Below are positions 18,182 through 26,943 of a stretch of 64,000 bases of DNA, piece by piece. Under the pieces are notes generated by a model, which saw only the letters and a list, made by a program, of their open reading frames with translations, did not search any database and was not told where the DNA came from. Source of the stretch: Plantimonas leprariae (GTDB lineage Bacteria; Pseudomonadota; Alphaproteobacteria; Rhizobiales; Rhizobiaceae); assembly GCF_008802405.1 (NCBI RefSeq), contig NZ_VZDO01000012.1, positions 109,750 through 173,749 on the forward strand, given 5' to 3'. The position numbers and the translations under genes were made by a program. Each line of letters begins with the position of its first letter. The first letter of the stretch is position 1.

Positions 18182-18583
18182 ATGCGGTTCCTGCTCTCGG
18201 CCGCCCTGCTCCTGTCCGTCACCATCGCCGCTCCGGCGCAGGAGAGCGAGGACGACGACTACCAGACCTACGTCACCGCGCTGTTCCGCGAGCCGGAACG
18301 GGCGAAGGCCGATTTCGACCAGATGGCGACGGCGAACCCGGCGCTCGCGGCCTATTATCTCGGCGTCCGCGTCGAGGACCGCTGCAAGCTGAAGACCCCG
18401 CCGCGCCGGCTCTACGAGGCCGGCGGCGGCAAGGCGGCAACGCGAACCCTCGAAGGCCGCAAGCTCTTCGCCGTGGCGAGCACCCTCGCCTCGCTGAAAT
18501 ACGCGACGGGCGAGGAGGAGACGGCGTTCTGCGACCGCGTCCGCAAGCTCGTCGCCGATGCGAGCGCGAAGCCGGCTCCATGA
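18182..18583 (+). CDS. small secreted protein of unknown function
   Basis: A 133-residue protein I do not recognise. It starts with a clear signal peptide (MRFLLSAALLLSVTIAAPAQ), and the ATG has GGAGG 7 bases upstream. The mature part is mostly helical and charged, with two cysteines (DRCKLK and AFCDRV) that could form a disulfide in the periplasm. Its stop overlaps the start of the following hydrolase gene by ATGA, so the two are made together. Confidence 0.7.
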   Translation: MRFLLSAALLLSVTIAAPAQESEDDDYQTYVTALFREPERAKADFDQMATANPALAAYYLGVRVEDRCKLKTPPRRLYEAGGGKAATRTLEGRKLFAVASTLASLKYATGEEETAFCDRVRKLVADASAKPAP

Positions 18584-19461
18584 CGATGAACCGCCGGGCG
18601 CTGCTGCTGTCGGGCGCGGCTTCGGCCCTCCTGCCGATGTCGGCGCGGGCATCGGAAGAAGCCGAACCGCCGCTGCTTGCCGAAGACTACGCGGCGGCGC
18701 GGGCCGGCTTCCAGACCCGTCTCCTGCGAGAGGGGCCGGCTCCAGACGGGGGCGAGTCCCTCGACCCGCCGCCCGGCGCGCGACGCATATCCTACCGCTC
18801 CGGCGGGCTGGAACTCGCCGCCTGGCTGTCGGACGATGCGACGTCGACCGCGAAACGCCCGGCGATCCTGTTCCTGCACGGCGGCAACGCGCTCTGGCAC
18901 GGCCACTGGGATCTGACGAAGCCCTATCGCGAGGCCGGCTACGTCGCGATGATGCCGGCGTTCCGGGCGGAGAACGGCCAGCCCGGCTTCTTCTCGGGCT
19001 TCTACGACGAGACCGCGGACGCCCTCGCCACCGCTACCACGCTGCGCGCCCTGCCCGGCGTCGATCCGGCGCGGCTGTTCCTCGCGGGACACAGCGTCGG
19101 TGGCACGCTGACGCTGCTCGCGGCGATGAGCGCGCCGACTTTTCGCGCCGCCGCCGCCTTCTCGCCGAACCCGGACGCCCGCGCCTTCTTCCGCCGCTTC
19201 CCGGAGGACATCCGCTTCGACGCGGGAAACCCTCGCGAGTTCGAGATGCGCTCGGCCGCCTGCTATGCGACGAGCTTCAAGTGTCCGCTCCTGATGCTGC
19301 ACGGCTCGGAGGAGACGCGCTCGGAAGACGCGATCCGCCTCACCTCCGCGCGTGCGAAAGCCGCGGGGCTCGACGTGCGGCACGGCATCGTCCCCGGCAG
19401 CCACACCTCCGCCCTGCCCGGCGAGACGGCGGAAAGCCTGCGGTTCTTCGCGGGAATCTAG
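18580..19461 (+). CDS. exported alpha/beta hydrolase (dienelactone-hydrolase/peptidase-like)
   Basis: A 293-residue serine hydrolase. The N-terminus MTMNRRALLLSGAASALL is a twin-arginine-like export signal. The fold is shown by the oxyanion turn ILFLHGGNALWHGH, the nucleophile elbow GHSVGGTLT, a later strand with LMLHGSEET and the His in GSHTSALPG. Substrate is unknown; the arrangement is closest to acyl-peptidase or dienelactone-hydrolase relatives. It is coupled to the small secreted protein upstream, and its stop overlaps the convergent TPP-enzyme gene by 4 bases. Confidence 0.78.
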   Translation: MTMNRRALLLSGAASALLPMSARASEEAEPPLLAEDYAAARAGFQTRLLREGPAPDGGESLDPPPGARRISYRSGGLELAAWLSDDATSTAKRPAILFLHGGNALWHGHWDLTKPYREAGYVAMMPAFRAENGQPGFFSGFYDETADALATATTLRALPGVDPARLFLAGHSVGGTLTLLAAMSAPTFRAAAAFSPNPDARAFFRRFPEDIRFDAGNPREFEMRSAACYATSFKCPLLMLHGSEETRSEDAIRLTSARAKAAGLDVRHGIVPGSHTSALPGETAESLRFFAGI

Positions 19462-21155
19462 GTCGCCGCGATCACGATCTCGACGAGGTTCGGCGCACCG
19501 GAGGCGATGCCGGCCTCGATCGCGCCGGCGACGTCCTCCGGCCGCTCGACGCGCCGGGCGGGAACGCCCATCGAAGCCGCGAGCGCCTGGAAATCGATCG
19601 GCGGATCGACGAGGTCCATCGCGATGAAGCTGTTGGCGCGGGCGCTCAGATAATGCGTCTGGCCCTTCATGAAGTTCTTCAGGATGTTGTATTCGCGGTT
19701 GTTCAGCACCACGAAGGTCACCGGCAGGCGCTCGTGCGCCGCCGTCCAGAGCGCCTGCGGCGCGTACATCGCCGCGCCGTCGCCGACGAGCGAGACGACC
19801 GGCTGGCGGTCGAGGCCGAGCGAGGTGCCGACCGCCGCCGACATGCCCCAGCCGAGCACGCCGCCCCGGCACAGCGAATATTGCCGCGGCGACGAGGAGT
19901 TCAGCAGCGAGCGGACCGGCCCCATGGTCGCCGGCGCCTCGTCGACGATCGGCACGTTCGGTCCGATGGCGCGCACCAGTTCGGTGGCGGCGACGAGCGG
20001 CGTCATCACCGGCGCAGCGCGCTCGGCCTCGGCGCGGTCCCTAAGTTCTCTCCGCCGCGCATCGCGCTCGCGCGCGGCCTCCTCGCGCAGCTCCGCGATG
20101 GCCGGCCGGTGCCGGGCGAGCTTGCGCTCCAGCATCGGCAGGAGCACGGCGAGGGACGCCCTGATGTCGCCCATGCAGGAAAGGGCCGTCGCGTAAGTGC
20201 GCCCGAGGTCGCGCACGTCGGCCGAGAGCTGGTAGACGCGGCAGTCCGGCGGCACCGCCGGCCCTTCCGAATAGAGGATGGTGATCGTCGACTTGCCGCC
20301 GAGCGCGAAGACAGCGTCGAACGGCTCCAGCATCGCGCGGATGTCGGAGGCCTTGGTCGGCAGGCTGCCGCGCCATTGCGGATGCGCCGTCGGGAACGGG
20401 ATGTGCGCCGGCCAGGACGAGCCGAATACCGGCGCGCCCAGCGTCTCGGCCAGCGCGACGGTTTCGGCGCTGGCGCCGGACGTGGAGATCTCGTCGCCCG
20501 CGACGATCGCGAGCCGGCCCGGCTCGACTTTGGCGAGAATGTCGGCGAGGCGCTCCAGCGAGCCGGCGACCGCCGCCCGGTCGATGGTCGACACGTCGGC
20601 GATGCCGACCGTGCTCATCTCCTCCATCACGTTCATCGGCAGCGACAGGAAGACGGGACCCGACGGCGCGGCGGCGCAATCGTGCAGCGCGCGGCGGACG
20701 ATCACCGGGATCTGGTCCGGATGGGTGATCTCGTGCGTCCACTTCATCGCCGGCGCGGCGATCTTCACGAGGTCGCCGAACAGCAGCGGATCGGCGAGGT
20801 TGTGGCGCGTGTCCTGCTGGCCGGCGGTGATCACTAGCGGCGTGCCGGCGGACTGCGAGTTGAGGATCGCGCCCATCGCGTGGCCGAGCCCGCCGGCCGT
20901 GTGGAGATTGACGAAGCCCGGCTTGCCGGAGGCCTGCGCGTAGCCGTCCGCCATCGCGACGACCGCCGCTTCCTGCAGGCCCCAGACGTATTCGATGTCG
21001 GGCGCGCCGGTCAGCGCGTCCATCAGCGGCAGTTCGGTCGTGCCGGGATTGCCGAAGATGTAGCGCACGCCCTCGCTGCGCAGCACTTCCAGCATCACCG
21101 CGGCTCCGCGCCGCGGCTCGATCGCATCACCAGCCGGGAATGCCCTCGCGCTCAT
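19458..21155 (-). CDS. thiamine-diphosphate-dependent enzyme, benzoylformate-decarboxylase-like
   Basis: A 565-residue TPP enzyme of the ALS/POX/BFD superfamily with three domains. The cofactor-activating Glu (near 62, in LQEA) and the TPP/Mg motif GDG-x24-NN are intact. Closest pattern is benzoylformate decarboxylase: GNPGTTELP, MADGYAQASGKPGFVNLH and GGLGHAMGA. The BFD catalytic Ser is Thr here, and the BFD active-site His of the middle domain has no counterpart, so the substrate is likely different. It is 69 bases after the epimerase gene in the minus arm of the LacI-centred sugar locus. The start at 21155 is favoured over one at 21203 by family length and a weak GGAAAGG. Confidence 0.75.
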   Translation of the reverse strand: MSARAFPAGDAIEPRRGAAVMLEVLRSEGVRYIFGNPGTTELPLMDALTGAPDIEYVWGLQEAAVVAMADGYAQASGKPGFVNLHTAGGLGHAMGAILNSQSAGTPLVITAGQQDTRHNLADPLLFGDLVKIAAPAMKWTHEITHPDQIPVIVRRALHDCAAAPSGPVFLSLPMNVMEEMSTVGIADVSTIDRAAVAGSLERLADILAKVEPGRLAIVAGDEISTSGASAETVALAETLGAPVFGSSWPAHIPFPTAHPQWRGSLPTKASDIRAMLEPFDAVFALGGKSTITILYSEGPAVPPDCRVYQLSADVRDLGRTYATALSCMGDIRASLAVLLPMLERKLARHRPAIAELREEAARERDARRRELRDRAEAERAAPVMTPLVAATELVRAIGPNVPIVDEAPATMGPVRSLLNSSSPRQYSLCRGGVLGWGMSAAVGTSLGLDRQPVVSLVGDGAAMYAPQALWTAAHERLPVTFVVLNNREYNILKNFMKGQTHYLSARANSFIAMDLVDPPIDFQALAASMGVPARRVERPEDVAGAIEAGIASGAPNLVEIVIAAT

Positions 21156-21224
21156 GCCGTCAGCCTTTCCGTTCCGCTCGTGGTCCGGGAAGGCCGATAG
21201 CACGTTCGCGTTGCGAAGCCGATC

Positions 21225-22124
21225 TTACGGCAGGCGCGAGCGCTCCCTCGCCTGCCGCTCGGCCTCCTCGGCGGCTTTCATCTGCGCCTTTGTGTATTGC
21301 AGCGCGTGGGTGGCGAGGTCGCGTCCGTCCTCCCAGAGGTTGCGCCAGATGCCGAGAATGCCTTCCAGCGGCTGGCCGACGACGCGCGACGAGAAGCTCT
21401 CGAAGGTGATCGGCCCCTGATAGTTCGCGCGGGCCAGCGCCCGGAACACGGCTTTCAGGTCGATCGAGCCGGAGCCCATGTAGCCGCGATGCGAGTCGCC
21501 GGTGTGGAAGTAGCCGATCCACTCGCCCGTATCGACGATGGCGGACGGTACGTCCGACTCCTCGATATTCATGTGGTAGACGTCGAGATGCACCTTCACG
21601 TTCGGCGCACCGACGCGCTTCGCCATCTCGACGCCCTGCGCCGCGGTGTTGCAGATGTTGGTCTCGTAGCGGTTCACCACTTCGAGGACGAGCGTGATGT
21701 CGCTCTTCGCCGCGACCTCCGCCACCTCGCGCAGCACTTCGGCCGAGCGCTCGATCCCGTCCCGCGTCGCCGGGCGGTCGTACTTGCCGAAGGCGGAATA
21801 GAGAATGCCGCCGATGATCTCGCCGCCGCAGTCGCGGCAGGTGGTGACGGCGTTGAGGAGCTTCTTCTTGCCACGGGCGCGCATGTCCGCGTCGTCCGAG
21901 GTGATGTCCTCGTCGAAGTCGAGGCCGAGCGAGAAGTTGATGCCGATGCCGGCCGCCTCCAACTGGCGGCGGGTGAAGTCGGCGTCGATCACCGACGGAT
22001 CGAGCGCCGCCGCCTCGATGAAGTCGTAGCCGACCTCGGCGCTGGCCGCGATCGCGCGCGCCGCTTCTTCGTTGCTCCAGCCCTTCTCCCAGACGAAGGC
22101 ATGCACGCCGAGCTTGTTCGCCAT
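21225..22124 (-). CDS. D-tagatose 3-epimerase / D-psicose 3-epimerase family isomerase
   Basis: A 299-residue TIM-barrel metalloenzyme that epimerises ketoses at C3 (for example allulose/fructose or ribulose/xylulose pairs). The four metal/catalytic residues are Glu148 (LVLEVVNR), Asp181 (HLDVYHMNIEE), His207 (GYFHTGDSHRGY) and Glu242 (TFESFS); their spacing of 33, 26 and 35 is identical to that of Pseudomonas cichorii D-tagatose 3-epimerase. The ATG is preceded by GGAGAGG. It diverges from the LacI-type regulator and leads the minus arm of this sugar locus. Confidence 0.85.
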   Translation of the reverse strand: MANKLGVHAFVWEKGWSNEEAARAIAASAEVGYDFIEAAALDPSVIDADFTRRQLEAAGIGINFSLGLDFDEDITSDDADMRARGKKKLLNAVTTCRDCGGEIIGGILYSAFGKYDRPATRDGIERSAEVLREVAEVAAKSDITLVLEVVNRYETNICNTAAQGVEMAKRVGAPNVKVHLDVYHMNIEESDVPSAIVDTGEWIGYFHTGDSHRGYMGSGSIDLKAVFRALARANYQGPITFESFSSRVVGQPLEGILGIWRNLWEDGRDLATHALQYTKAQMKAAEEAERQARERSRLP

Positions 22125-22135
22125 CTTCCTCTCCT

Positions 22136-22163
22136 CCCGCAAATTGTTTCGCACCCGCAAATT
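22136..22163. repeat. 10-bp direct repeat upstream of the epimerase gene
   Basis: CCCGCAAATT occurs at 22136-22145 and again at 22154-22163, an 18-bp period, immediately upstream of the epimerase ribosome-binding site. It may be part of regulator binding on the minus arm; nothing more can be said from sequence. Confidence 0.35.
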
Positions 22164-22214
22164 TCTGCTGCAGCGCAACAGTCCAAGCCAAGTAGTGCGG
22201 GCGCAGGAACATCA

Positions 22215-22257
22215 TTGACAAGGTCGGGGGCGATGTCTAGCCTCCAATAAAACGTTT
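22215..22257 (+). promoter_or_regulatory. candidate lacI-type promoter and operator
   Basis: TTGACA (22215-22220) is a perfect -35 box; 17 bases later TAGCCT is a weak -10. Just downstream, AAACGTTT (22250-22257) is a perfect palindrome of the sort bound by LacI/GalR regulators, here placed across the expected transcription start. This would give autoregulation of the regulator gene and the sugar operon behind it. Confidence 0.5.
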
Positions 22258-22299
22258 CACGAGTTGCCGAGCGGCTCCGATCGTCTTGGGAGGGCGATT

Positions 22300-23328
22300 G
22301 TGTCGAAAGCCCGAAATCCGTCGATCCGCATGGTGGCCGAACGGGCGGGCGTCTCGGTCGCGACGGTGTCCAACGTCCTCAACAACAAGGCGAGCGTTTC
22401 GCCGGACTTCGCGGAACGGGTCCTGAAGGCGGTCGGCGAGCTCGGCTACGTGGTGGATATCGCCGCGTCGCGGCTGCGTTCGGGCCGCGCCGCACTGGTC
22501 GGCGTCGTGGTGCCGGACCTCACCAATCCGATGTTCGCCACCTTCGTCTCGACGCTGGAACACGCCGCGCGCCTCGCCGGCTTCGACCTCGTCGTCGTCT
22601 CCGCCCGGAACGATCCTGCCGAGGAAGCGGATCGCCTGTCGCGCATCCGCTCCTGGCGGCCGGCCGGGCTCATCGTCATCCCCTGCGACGGCGCGCTGGC
22701 GGAGCGCCTGCCGATCGGCCTCGGCGGCACGCCTGTGGTGGTCGCCGACCGCATTCCGGACAGCGGCGGTTTCGATCTCGTCGCCGTCGACAACGGCCCG
22801 GCGGCGGCGCGGATCGCCCGGCATCTCGGCAGCGAGGGCTACGGCTCCTGCCTCGTCGTCGGCACCAGCCTCGCCATCAGCAACGTGCGCGAGCGCTGGG
22901 ACGGCATCCGCGCCGCCGCCGGGCCGACGTATTTCGAGATCGTCGAGATCGGCATCGGCGATGCGGCACGGCTCGATGCGGTGGAGAGCCGCCTCGCCGA
23001 CGCGCGGCGGCCGGAGGCGCTGTTCGCGCTCGATCACGTCACGGCGCTGGAGCTCTACAAGCTCGTCGGCCGGCTCGGCCTTCGCGTGCCGGCGGACATC
23101 GCCTTCGCCGGCTTCGACGAGATGGAATGGATGCGCCTCGTTTCGCCGCCGGTCACCGCCGTCCGGCAGCCGGTGGAGGATATGGCCCACGCCGCCTGGC
23201 AGCGCCTGGTGAAGCGGATGGAGAACGATGCGGCGACGCCGACGGCACGTCGCCTCGAATGCGCCGTGACGATCCGCGGATCGACGGCGCGGCAGCCGGG
23301 CGCCTCGCGGGAAGACGAGGCGGCCTGA
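22300..23328 (+). CDS. LacI-family transcriptional regulator
   Basis: A 342-residue repressor with an N-terminal helix-turn-helix (IRMVAERAGVSVATVSNVLNN, residues about 8-28), the hinge helix in AASRLRSGRA, and a periplasmic-binding-protein-like sugar domain (VGVVVPDLTNPMFATFV onward; FAGFDEMEWMRLVSPPVTAVRQP near the end). The GTG start has GGGAGGG 6 bases upstream; longer in-frame starts upstream are less likely because the family begins close to the HTH. It sits between the epimerase arm and the transporter arm and probably controls both. Confidence 0.9.
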   Translation: MSKARNPSIRMVAERAGVSVATVSNVLNNKASVSPDFAERVLKAVGELGYVVDIAASRLRSGRAALVGVVVPDLTNPMFATFVSTLEHAARLAGFDLVVVSARNDPAEEADRLSRIRSWRPAGLIVIPCDGALAERLPIGLGGTPVVVADRIPDSGGFDLVAVDNGPAAARIARHLGSEGYGSCLVVGTSLAISNVRERWDGIRAAAGPTYFEIVEIGIGDAARLDAVESRLADARRPEALFALDHVTALELYKLVGRLGLRVPADIAFAGFDEMEWMRLVSPPVTAVRQPVEDMAHAAWQRLVKRMENDAATPTARRLECAVTIRGSTARQPGASREDEAA

Positions 23329-23360
23329 ACGGGAACAGCAGCCAAAGGGAGGACAAGGGC

Positions 23361-24368
23361 ATGATCATCAACAGACGCCACGCGCTCGGGATCATCGGCG
23401 GCGGCATCGCGGCGAGCGCGCTGCGCGGTCCGCTCGCCTTCGCGCAAGCTGCCGAGGCGCAGGCCGGCATCGTCGTGAAGATCGGCGGCATCCCGTGGTT
23501 CAACGCCATGGAGCAGGGCATCAAGAAGGGCGCCGGCGAGTACAAGGTCAACGCCTGGATGGTCGGCCCGACGCAGGCCGACGCCGCCCAGCAGGTTCGC
23601 GCCATCGAGGACCTGATCGCCCGCAAGGTGCAGGTGATTGGTATCGTGCCGAACGACTCGCCGGCGCTGGACCCGGTGCTCGGCCGCGCCCGGGCTGCAG
23701 GCATCAAGGTGCTGGCGCACGAGGGACCGGACCAGAAGGAGAAGGACTGGGACTTCGAGCTGACGACGACGGAGGAATACGGCAAGGCGCACATGGACCT
23801 TCTCGCCAAGGAAATGGGCGAGGAGGGCAAGTACATCGTCTATGTCGGCTCGCTGACCGTGCCGCTGCACAACGCCTGGGCGGACGCCGCCATCGCCTAC
23901 CAGAAGGAGAAGTATCCGAAGATGCAGATGCTCGGCGACCGTTTCGGCGTCGCCGAGAGCGTCGACGAGAGCCTGAAGACGACGCAGGACCAGATCCGCG
24001 CCAACCCCGACCTGAAGGGCATCCTGACCTTCGGCAGCCAAGGGCCGATCGGCGCGGCGCGCGCGCTCGACGACCGCGGCAAGGCGAAGACGATCGCCCT
24101 CGTCGGCGGCTTCTCGCCCGGCCAGGGCCAGCGCTACGTGAAGTCTGGCATCATCCGCGGCGGCTACATCTGGAACCCGATGACGGCGGGCGTGATCTTC
24201 GCCGAGGTCGCGGCGATGCTGGCGGCGGGCAAGGAACCGACCGACGGGATGGAGCTCGCCGAGGTCGGCAAGGTGCGCGTCTACCCGGACAAGAAGCTGA
24301 TCCAGGCGCAGAAGCTCGAATCGCTCGACAAGGAGAATGTCGGGCGCCTCGCCGAGATGGGCCTCTGA
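23361..24368 (+). CDS. Tat-exported sugar-binding protein (LsrB/RhaS-like)
   Basis: A 335-residue receptor of the pentose/autoinducer-2 class. The N-terminus MIINRRHALGIIGGG is a twin-arginine signal, cleaved after AFAQA. The mature protein has the type-1 fold with IGGIPWFNAMEQGIKKGA, the central DLIARKVQVIGIVPND and a C-terminal KENVGRLAEMGL tail also seen in LsrB and RhaS. The ATG follows GGGAGGACAAGGGC. It is first of the seven-gene transport and catabolism run and is 32 bases behind lacI. Ligand unknown; a ketose or deoxy sugar is likely from context. Confidence 0.88.
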   Translation: MIINRRHALGIIGGGIAASALRGPLAFAQAAEAQAGIVVKIGGIPWFNAMEQGIKKGAGEYKVNAWMVGPTQADAAQQVRAIEDLIARKVQVIGIVPNDSPALDPVLGRARAAGIKVLAHEGPDQKEKDWDFELTTTEEYGKAHMDLLAKEMGEEGKYIVYVGSLTVPLHNAWADAAIAYQKEKYPKMQMLGDRFGVAESVDESLKTTQDQIRANPDLKGILTFGSQGPIGAARALDDRGKAKTIALVGGFSPGQGQRYVKSGIIRGGYIWNPMTAGVIFAEVAAMLAAGKEPTDGMELAEVGKVRVYPDKKLIQAQKLESLDKENVGRLAEMGL

Positions 24369-24425
24369 CGAGAAGGCGAGTGGACGGCGCGGCATCGCGC
24401 CGTCCCTCCGCCGGCGGGAGCATGC

Positions 24426-25919
24426 ATGGCTGACGCGACACCTTTCCTCCACCTCTCCGGCCTCTCGAAGCGTTTCGGCGGCGTTCGCGCGCTGGAGGGC
24501 ATCGACTGGGACGTGATGCCCGGCGAGGTGCACTGCCTCGTCGGCGAGAACGGCTGCGGCAAGTCCACCCTGATCAAGGCCGTCGCGGGCGTCCATCCCC
24601 CAACCGAAGGCGGGATCGAGATCGATGGGCAGGACGTGCTGCCGCTCGATCCAGCCAAGGCTAAGGCGCTCGGCATCCAGGTGATCTTCCAGGACCTGTC
24701 GCTGTTCCCGAACCTCACCGTCGCTGAGAACATCGCGATCGAGAGCAATCTCGGGGCCGCGCTCTCGCCGGTTCGAAAAGGCGCGATGCGGCGGATCGCC
24801 CGGGAGGTGCTCGGGCGGCTCGATTTCCATCTCGATCTCGGCGCGGCGGTCTCGGACCTTTCCGTCGCCGAGCGCCAGATCGTCGCCATCGCGCGGGGCC
24901 TCGCGGGCAAGGCGCGCCTCATCTTCATGGACGAGCCGACCGCCTCGCTGACCCGGGCCGAGGTCGACCGGTTGCTCGCCATCGTCGAACGCCTTAAAAG
25001 CGACGGTATCGCCGTCGTCTTCGTCTCGCACCGGCTCGACGAGGTGGTGCGAATCGCCGAGCGCGTCACCGTGATGCGCGACGGGCGAAAGGTCGGCACC
25101 TATCCGGTCGGCGAGGTCGACCAGCGGCGCATCGCGCACCTGATGACTGGCCTCGACATCGAGGCGAAAGTCGTCGCCCGCGACATGGCCGGGGCCGAGC
25201 CGCTGCTCGAAGTCAACCGCCTGTCGCGGCGTGGCGAGTTCGCCGACGTGTCCTTCACGCTCCGGCGCGGCGAGGTGCTGGGGCTCGTCGGCCTGCTCGG
25301 TTCCGGCCGCACGGAACTGGCGCTGACGCTCTTCGGCATGAACCGGTCGGAGGGCGGCACGATCCGCTTGAAGGGACGCGAGCTGACGCTTCGCTCCAAC
25401 CGCGACGCGGTCCGGGCCGGCATCGCTTACGTCTCGGAGGACCGCCTGTCGCTCGGCGTGATCCTACCGCAGTCGATCGGCGACAACGTCGTGCTCGCGG
25501 TGATGAAAGGCCTGCGCAACCGCTTCGGACTGCTGCCTACCACCCGGCGGCGAGGGCTCGGCGAGGACTGGGTGAAGCGCCTCGCGATCAAGGTGCCGGG
25601 CATCGATCGGCCGGTGCAGACGCTGTCCGGCGGCAACCAGCAGCGCGTCGTCCTGGCCAAATGGCTGGCGGCACGTCCGAGCGTCCTCATTCTCGATTCG
25701 CCGACCGTCGGTGTCGACATCAAGAACAAGCAGGGGATCTACGAGGTGGTGGCCGACCTCGCGAATCAAGGCGTCGGGGTGATCGTGATCTCGGACGAGG
25801 TCGGCGAGGTCTTCGCCACCTGCGACCGCGTCCTCCACATGCGGCAAGGGCGCATCGTCGGCGAGGCGGTGCCGGGCCGGGTTTCCGAACACGCGATGGA
25901 GGAGCGGATCTATGCCTGA
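24426..25919 (+). CDS. sugar ABC transporter ATP-binding protein (RbsA-type, two ATPase domains)
   Basis: A 497-residue cytoplasmic ATPase with two fused nucleotide-binding domains. The first has Walker A GENGCGKSTLIK (residues about 40-51), signature LSVAERQIVAIARGL and Walker B LIFMDEPTASL. The second has the degenerate GLLGSGRTELALT, signature LSGGNQQRVVLAKWL and LILDSPTVGVDIKNK. This architecture is diagnostic of ribose/xylose/AI-2 importers. It overlaps the next permease gene by 8 bases. Confidence 0.93.
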   Translation: MADATPFLHLSGLSKRFGGVRALEGIDWDVMPGEVHCLVGENGCGKSTLIKAVAGVHPPTEGGIEIDGQDVLPLDPAKAKALGIQVIFQDLSLFPNLTVAENIAIESNLGAALSPVRKGAMRRIAREVLGRLDFHLDLGAAVSDLSVAERQIVAIARGLAGKARLIFMDEPTASLTRAEVDRLLAIVERLKSDGIAVVFVSHRLDEVVRIAERVTVMRDGRKVGTYPVGEVDQRRIAHLMTGLDIEAKVVARDMAGAEPLLEVNRLSRRGEFADVSFTLRRGEVLGLVGLLGSGRTELALTLFGMNRSEGGTIRLKGRELTLRSNRDAVRAGIAYVSEDRLSLGVILPQSIGDNVVLAVMKGLRNRFGLLPTTRRRGLGEDWVKRLAIKVPGIDRPVQTLSGGNQQRVVLAKWLAARPSVLILDSPTVGVDIKNKQGIYEVVADLANQGVGVIVISDEVGEVFATCDRVLHMRQGRIVGEAVPGRVSEHAMEERIYA

Positions 25920-26943
25920 CCGCGGCTCCGAACGGGGCGCCGCGCTGACCCGCCTCCGGCGCAAGCCCGAGGCGTGGCTGCTCGTCGTGATCCTCCTCGT
26001 CGGGGGTCTATTCTCGGCGCTCGCCCCCGGCTTCCTGACGCTGCCGAACGTCATCGATCTCCTGGAGACCTATTCGGTGCAGGCGATCATGGCGATGGGC
26101 CTCTTCGTCGTGCTGGTATCGGGCGGCATCGACATCTCCTTCGCCGCCACCGCTTCCGTCGCGCAGTATTCGGCGGCGATGCTGGCGACGCGCCTCGGCC
26201 TCCCCGCCCCGCTTGTCATCGCCGCCGGCCTCCTGATCGGCACGCTGCTCGGCTGCGTCAACGCCGCCCTGATCCACTACGTGCGGATCACCTCGATCAT
26301 CGCGACGATCGCGACGATGAGCGTGTCCTTCTCGGCGCTGATGTATTTTTCGGGCGGCCGGTCGATCTACGACCTGCCGGACTGGTGGATCGATCGCGTC
26401 ACCTTCTATGAGGTCGAGCTCGCCTCCGGCGACCTCGTGCGCGTCACGCTGCCGATCGTCGCGATGGCCGTCGTGGCGCTGGCGACATGGGCGATGATGA
26501 CCCGGACCTCGGTCGGGCGGCAGCTCTACGCGATGGGCGGCAACGGCGAGGCCGCGCGCCGGATCGGCATCGGTATCGGCAAGCTGCATTTCGTCGCCTA
26601 CGGCTATCTCGGCTTCATGGCCGCGCTCGGCGGCCTCGTGCAGGCGCACCGCGTCGGCGAGAGCGTGCCGAACGCGATGGTCAACACCGAACTCGGCGTC
26701 CTCTCCGCCGCGGTGCTCGGCGGCGCGAGCCTCACCGGCGGCATCGGCACGGTGCCGGGCGTGCTGCTCGGCATCGTTCTCCTCGCGGTGCTCCAGAACG
26801 GGCTGAACCTCCTCGGCGTCTCCTCCTACTTCTTCCAGATCGTCATCGGCCTGACGATCCTCGTCTCGACCTCGATCACCGTCCTCTCGTCGCGCCGCGG
26901 ACGGCGTCACCGCATCCTCGGAGCCGAGGCGGCCCATGCCTGA
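25912..26943 (+). CDS. sugar ABC transporter permease 1 (RbsC-type)
   Basis: A 343-residue inner-membrane permease with about nine hydrophobic stretches. Family motifs include the substrate-channel loop GLFVVLVSGGIDISFAAT, TSVGRQLYAMGGNGEAARRIG and VLGGASLTGGIGTVPGVLLG. It overlaps the ATPase gene upstream and the second permease gene downstream by 8 bases each. The presence of two different RbsC-type permeases rather than one is typical of rhamnose- and AI-2-type importers. Confidence 0.92.
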   Translation: MPDRGSERGAALTRLRRKPEAWLLVVILLVGGLFSALAPGFLTLPNVIDLLETYSVQAIMAMGLFVVLVSGGIDISFAATASVAQYSAAMLATRLGLPAPLVIAAGLLIGTLLGCVNAALIHYVRITSIIATIATMSVSFSALMYFSGGRSIYDLPDWWIDRVTFYEVELASGDLVRVTLPIVAMAVVALATWAMMTRTSVGRQLYAMGGNGEAARRIGIGIGKLHFVAYGYLGFMAALGGLVQAHRVGESVPNAMVNTELGVLSAAVLGGASLTGGIGTVPGVLLGIVLLAVLQNGLNLLGVSSYFFQIVIGLTILVSTSITVLSSRRGRRHRILGAEAAHA

